Shown here one piece after another: positions 61,685-64,000 of a DNA stretch of 64,000 bases (position 1 is the first letter of the stretch; each line of letters opens with the position of its first letter). The notes below the pieces were generated by a model, which was given only the letters and a program-made list of their open reading frames with translations, searched no databases and was not told where the DNA came from. Both the position numbers and the translations under genes were made by a program. Origin of the DNA: Brevibacterium paucivorans. Lineage in GTDB: Bacteria; Actinomycetota; Actinomycetes; Actinomycetales; Brevibacteriaceae. The stretch covers positions 868,001 to 932,000 of the forward strand of contig NZ_JAFBCP010000001.1 of NCBI RefSeq assembly GCF_016907735.1, read 5' to 3'.

Positions 61685-62230
61685 TCAGGGTGTGTATTCG
61701 AGTGATTCACGGATCCCGTCAATCATTGCGGGAGGTACGCTTGTACCGATTATTTCGACTCCCGCAACTTTCTCGGACTTTCGGTTTGACACGAACATCC
61801 ACGTGCCATTGACATTCGACTCTTCCTGCTTGGTTTTAAAGGAGGCTTCTACACCAACGTCAGCGTTCTTGACCTCAAGTTTTGACACTTTTTCAGGAGA
61901 AAAGTCTTCACCGTACGTTTTGTTAAACATCGCTTCACCACGGATGACGCCCAGTGTCGAGTCAGCTTCAGCTGTACGGCCAAGGTCGTCGCTCACGCGG
62001 ATAACGACTTTGGGGTCAGACGGGTTGTCCGAGAACGACTTTGTCCAACCATCAGTAGGTTCATAGTCCGGCACTTCGCTCACGCCGTCTGGGAGTTCGA
62101 ACGAGATCGTGGACGCACCAGCTCGGTTTGAGCTGCTGTCGTCAGTATCATTCGCTTCTCCACCCATGCCACACGCTGACATGAGGAGTACTGCAGACGT
62201 TAAAACACTAATGCCAAAAAGCCGTTTCAT
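61685..62230 (-). CDS. Small lipoprotein, copy B
   Basis: A 181-residue lipoprotein with lipobox LMSAC (Cys20) and a good AAAGGAATA ribosome site. Beyond the signal it is nearly identical to copy A (ISFELPDGVSEVPDYEPTDG, IRVSDDLGRTAEADSTLGV, VNGTWMFVSNRKSEKVAGVEI). It starts the four-gene duplicated array on the reverse strand. No function known; probable partner of the OmpA-domain protein at the cell wall. Confidence 0.82.
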   Translation of the reverse strand: MKRLFGISVLTSAVLLMSACGMGGEANDTDDSSSNRAGASTISFELPDGVSEVPDYEPTDGWTKSFSDNPSDPKVVIRVSDDLGRTAEADSTLGVIRGEAMFNKTYGEDFSPEKVSKLEVKNADVGVEASFKTKQEESNVNGTWMFVSNRKSEKVAGVEIIGTSVPPAMIDGIRESLEYTP

Positions 62231-62324
62231 CGTATTCCTTTTTCACTGGGGATTAAGGGGAGTAGACAACTTGCACTTTACTATCGATTTCCGACGCACC
62301 ACTTGAATATTGAACCGGCGGCAC

Positions 62325-62708
62325 CTAGTTCGCTAGTTCGCTCTCAACCGAACCGAACCACTCCTTGCGGAAAACGACGACCACTAGCGCCGCTCCAATC
62401 GCGCTATCAACGATTGCCTGAAGTGGTGAGAAAATGGCGAACCACCATCCGAAGTAACCGTCACGAACCGCAAGTAACACCACAAGATATACAGACAGCA
62501 AGAATGGTGCTAGACAACATGCGACTGCGAGCCTGACAAATCCTCCGTCGCTACGAAATGTTTGGTACAGCGCTGAGGCAACACCAGCGAGAACGGCACA
62601 GAGCGCGTACCACCAACTTACGAGCCCATGAGTGAAAACTGAAATCACAAAGTTGGTTGCAAGGAAAGTTGCTGCACCTAACAGCCACGAAACAATTAAG
62701 TCTTTCAT
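62325..62708 (-). CDS. Small polytopic membrane protein
   Basis: A 127-residue protein with about four helices (LIVSWLLGAATFLATNFVISVF, WWYALCAVLAGVASAL, LAVACCLAPFLLSVYLVVLLAV, VDSAIGAALVVVVF). ATG 62708 is preferred over a longer frame. It lies between the duplicated lipoprotein unit and the large secreted-type gene. No family recognised. Confidence 0.6.
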   Translation of the reverse strand: MKDLIVSWLLGAATFLATNFVISVFTHGLVSWWYALCAVLAGVASALYQTFRSDGGFVRLAVACCLAPFLLSVYLVVLLAVRDGYFGWWFAIFSPLQAIVDSAIGAALVVVVFRKEWFGSVESELAN

Positions 62709-62774
62709 TGCGAAATCTTTCACTAACGAACTAGTGGTGACCGGGCCTTTCAGCCCAGTTGCCACGCGACAGAT

Positions 62775-64000
62775 TTACATGCTACATGTTTCGTCGGGCA
62801 CCCAGCGCCCTTGGCCGTTTCCGTCTCGAACATATTTCTCACCGTTAGTGATGTTTGTCGATTCCGACTTTTGTTCATGGGCATACACGATGTAGTCTTC
62901 TCTGGACGTGTCAGATTTCACGTCGTAAGTGTTTCGGCGCACATATGAGTCTTCCCTCATAAGTTGCGCCATTGGGCTCAAATCTTCTCCCGCCATATCG
63001 CCAGCTTGTGGAAACGCTGACATCAAATACACCATAGGGTCAATTGGGTTGTTTCGGAACTGCTCGGCAATCTCACGTTTCTCTGGCGTATCGATATCAA
63101 TCGACGTTGTAGTCACATTCATTGTAGAATCGGTTCCCTTACCAGATGGCCCATTACTCTTAGTGAGATCGTTGTTGTAATCGTCTTTCTGCTTCTTACC
63201 AATTTGAGTTTCAAGCTTGTTCTGCCCACCGTGTTCCGTAGCGGTGGTGAAAGTAATATTTGTGATGTTGCCGTCGGCGTCAGTCTTGTACGATACAAGA
63301 CTCTCAGCACCCAAATTTCCACCTACCGACGCTTTAAGTTCCGCCACATCCTTAGCTTTGAGCTTGCCACCAGCTAAAAGCTCTCCATCGATACTTGCCC
63401 CATAAGTGTACTTGTGGGTGTCATCACTCGGGTCTTCTTTATTACTTCCACGGTCGTGTTCGTGTTGAGCTTTTCCGCCAAATTCAACACCACCTCCGGC
63501 TTCAAAGTCCGCCCCAGGTGTTCCAGTTTTGTCCTTTTTGGCCTTGTCGCCGGCTTTGCCTTCAGCGTGCTTCTCTAAACTAAACTTTCCCTCTGCGCCT
63601 AGTGTTAAATTGAACTCGTTGGAGGTCGCGTCTGGTTCACCAGATTTATCATGAAAGATTTGTCCGCCAGGCACGTACTGGTGGCCTGAATTTGCGCGAT
63701 CCTCAGCCCGCGCAATCGCTGCATCAAGTTCTTTCATTTCGTCAGGTGAAAAGTGCGTCTTACTTCCGTTTGCATATCCACCCGACGCCGTTATCGCGGC
63801 ATTAAGCCCTTTACCTTTAAGCTTGCCACTCTTAAAGCCGTACACACCCTCCAGCGAGAAGTCGTCCGTTTCGACTAGATCAGCGGAGCCGTCTGCATAA
63901 TACGTGACTTTGTAACCCTGCCCACTCTTAAAGTTCACGATCTTAGGACCAGCTTCACTTCCATTGCGAGCGGAGTCAGTCGCCACGATGCACTTAGGGG
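62775..64000 (-). CDS. Large extracytoplasmic-type protein, N-terminus outside window
   Basis: The frame is open to the right edge (codons before GTG 63986 are still coding), so the N-terminus is missing. The visible 408 residues are low in hydrophobics and rich in Gly, Lys, Asp and Thr. They include repeated beta-type motifs (GFKSGKLKGKGLNAAITASG, FNLTLGAEGKFSLEKHAEG, GASIDGELLAGGKLKAKD) that suggest an elongated beta structure or a toxin-like tail. Ends DETCSM with a penultimate-region Cys. Codon use is AT-richer than nearby housekeeping genes. No family can be named. Confidence 0.65.
   Translation of the reverse strand, partial: PKCIVATDSARNGSEAGPKIVNFKSGQGYKVTYYADGSADLVETDDFSLEGVYGFKSGKLKGKGLNAAITASGGYANGSKTHFSPDEMKELDAAIARAEDRANSGHQYVPGGQIFHDKSGEPDATSNEFNLTLGAEGKFSLEKHAEGKAGDKAKKDKTGTPGADFEAGGGVEFGGKAQHEHDRGSNKEDPSDDTHKYTYGASIDGELLAGGKLKAKDVAELKASVGGNLGAESLVSYKTDADGNITNITFTTATEHGGQNKLETQIGKKQKDDYNNDLTKSNGPSGKGTDSTMNVTTTSIDIDTPEKREIAEQFRNNPIDPMVYLMSAFPQAGDMAGEDLSPMAQLMREDSYVRRNTYDVKSDTSREDYIVYAHEQKSESTNITNGEKYVRDGNGQGRWVPDETCSM

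Larger units (their letters stand above)
57384..62230 (-). repeat. Tandem duplication of a two-gene envelope unit
   Basis: Two 2.4-kb units in direct orientation: 61685-62230 plus 59843-61660, then 59293-59838 plus 57384-59192. Each encodes a 181-residue lipoprotein followed by a 602-605-residue OmpA-domain lipoprotein. The protein level shows long identical runs in the OmpA domain, with divergence in the outer parts; the inter-gene gaps differ (25 and 100 bases). No insertion sequence or terminal repeat flanks the units. Confidence 0.85.

Overview
The window is a 64 kb piece of a moderately high-GC Gram-positive chromosome, best explained as an actinomycete (Actinomycetota), probably of the Micrococcales type. 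Supporting signs are mycothiol synthase (mshD) next to a GlnR-type regulator and a MutT1-type NUDIX/phosphatase fusion, a DUF222-HNH (13E12-type) gene, an actinobacterial nitrobindin, DtxR-like iron-box and SOS-box sequences, many GTG starts and possible leaderless starts. No genus is claimed. There is no CRISPR array, recognisable insertion sequence, rRNA or phage gene.

Layout. 1-1.8 kb: iron-siderophore ABC genes under a DtxR-like operator. 1.9-6.7 kb: gabT, then a tight reverse operon (YgfZ, DUF4012-like stalk protein, nitrobindin, small membrane peptide, membrane protein). 6.8-13.9 kb: glnR-like, mshD, mutT1-like, pstSCAB; gene order resembles the Rv0811c-Rv0820 region of Mycobacterium tuberculosis. 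14-17.4 kb: two DNA alkylation repair genes (tag, ogt) and a DUF222-HNH nuclease gene with a perfect SOS-box core in its promoter region. 17.4-18.1 kb: gene-free. 18.2-23.4 kb: acyl-CoA degradation operon (CoA-transferase/racemase family, acyl-CoA ligase, acyl-CoA dehydrogenase, HSD10-like dehydrogenase) with a divergent TetR gene. 23.5-29.7 kb: tRNA-Lys, DUF2871 membrane protein, AlkZ-like protein, two conserved unknowns, low-affinity phosphate uptake (DUF47 + PiT), YitT protein.

29.8-36.4 kb: lactate utilisation lutABC, then a polar amino-acid ABC transporter preceded by a 40-base perfect palindrome centred on a consensus Crp-type site, and a TauE/SafE permease. 36.4-42.1 kb: a nitrogen-compound catabolic group (MHS-type MFS transporter, YtcJ-like amidohydrolase, M20 carbamoylase-type hydrolase, convergent class-III aminotransferase). 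42.2-48.4 kb: YigZ, YbaK-type deacylase, zincin-like protein, a Glu-Asp-Phe tRNA cluster, cupin, MFS exporter, FadD-type ligase.

48.4-64 kb: almost entirely reverse-strand cell-envelope genes: lytic transglycosylase, a large anchored surface protein, acetaldehyde-type dehydrogenase with DUF779 partner, then a long cluster with an A24 prepilin peptidase, membrane proteins, DUF192, and a tandem duplication of a two-gene unit (small lipoprotein + OmpA-domain lipoprotein), ending in a large secreted-type protein cut by the right edge. This OmpA-lipoprotein locus is the most unusual part: OmpA peptidoglycan-binding domains on lipoproteins of a monoderm, duplicated as a pair, next to a prepilin peptidase.
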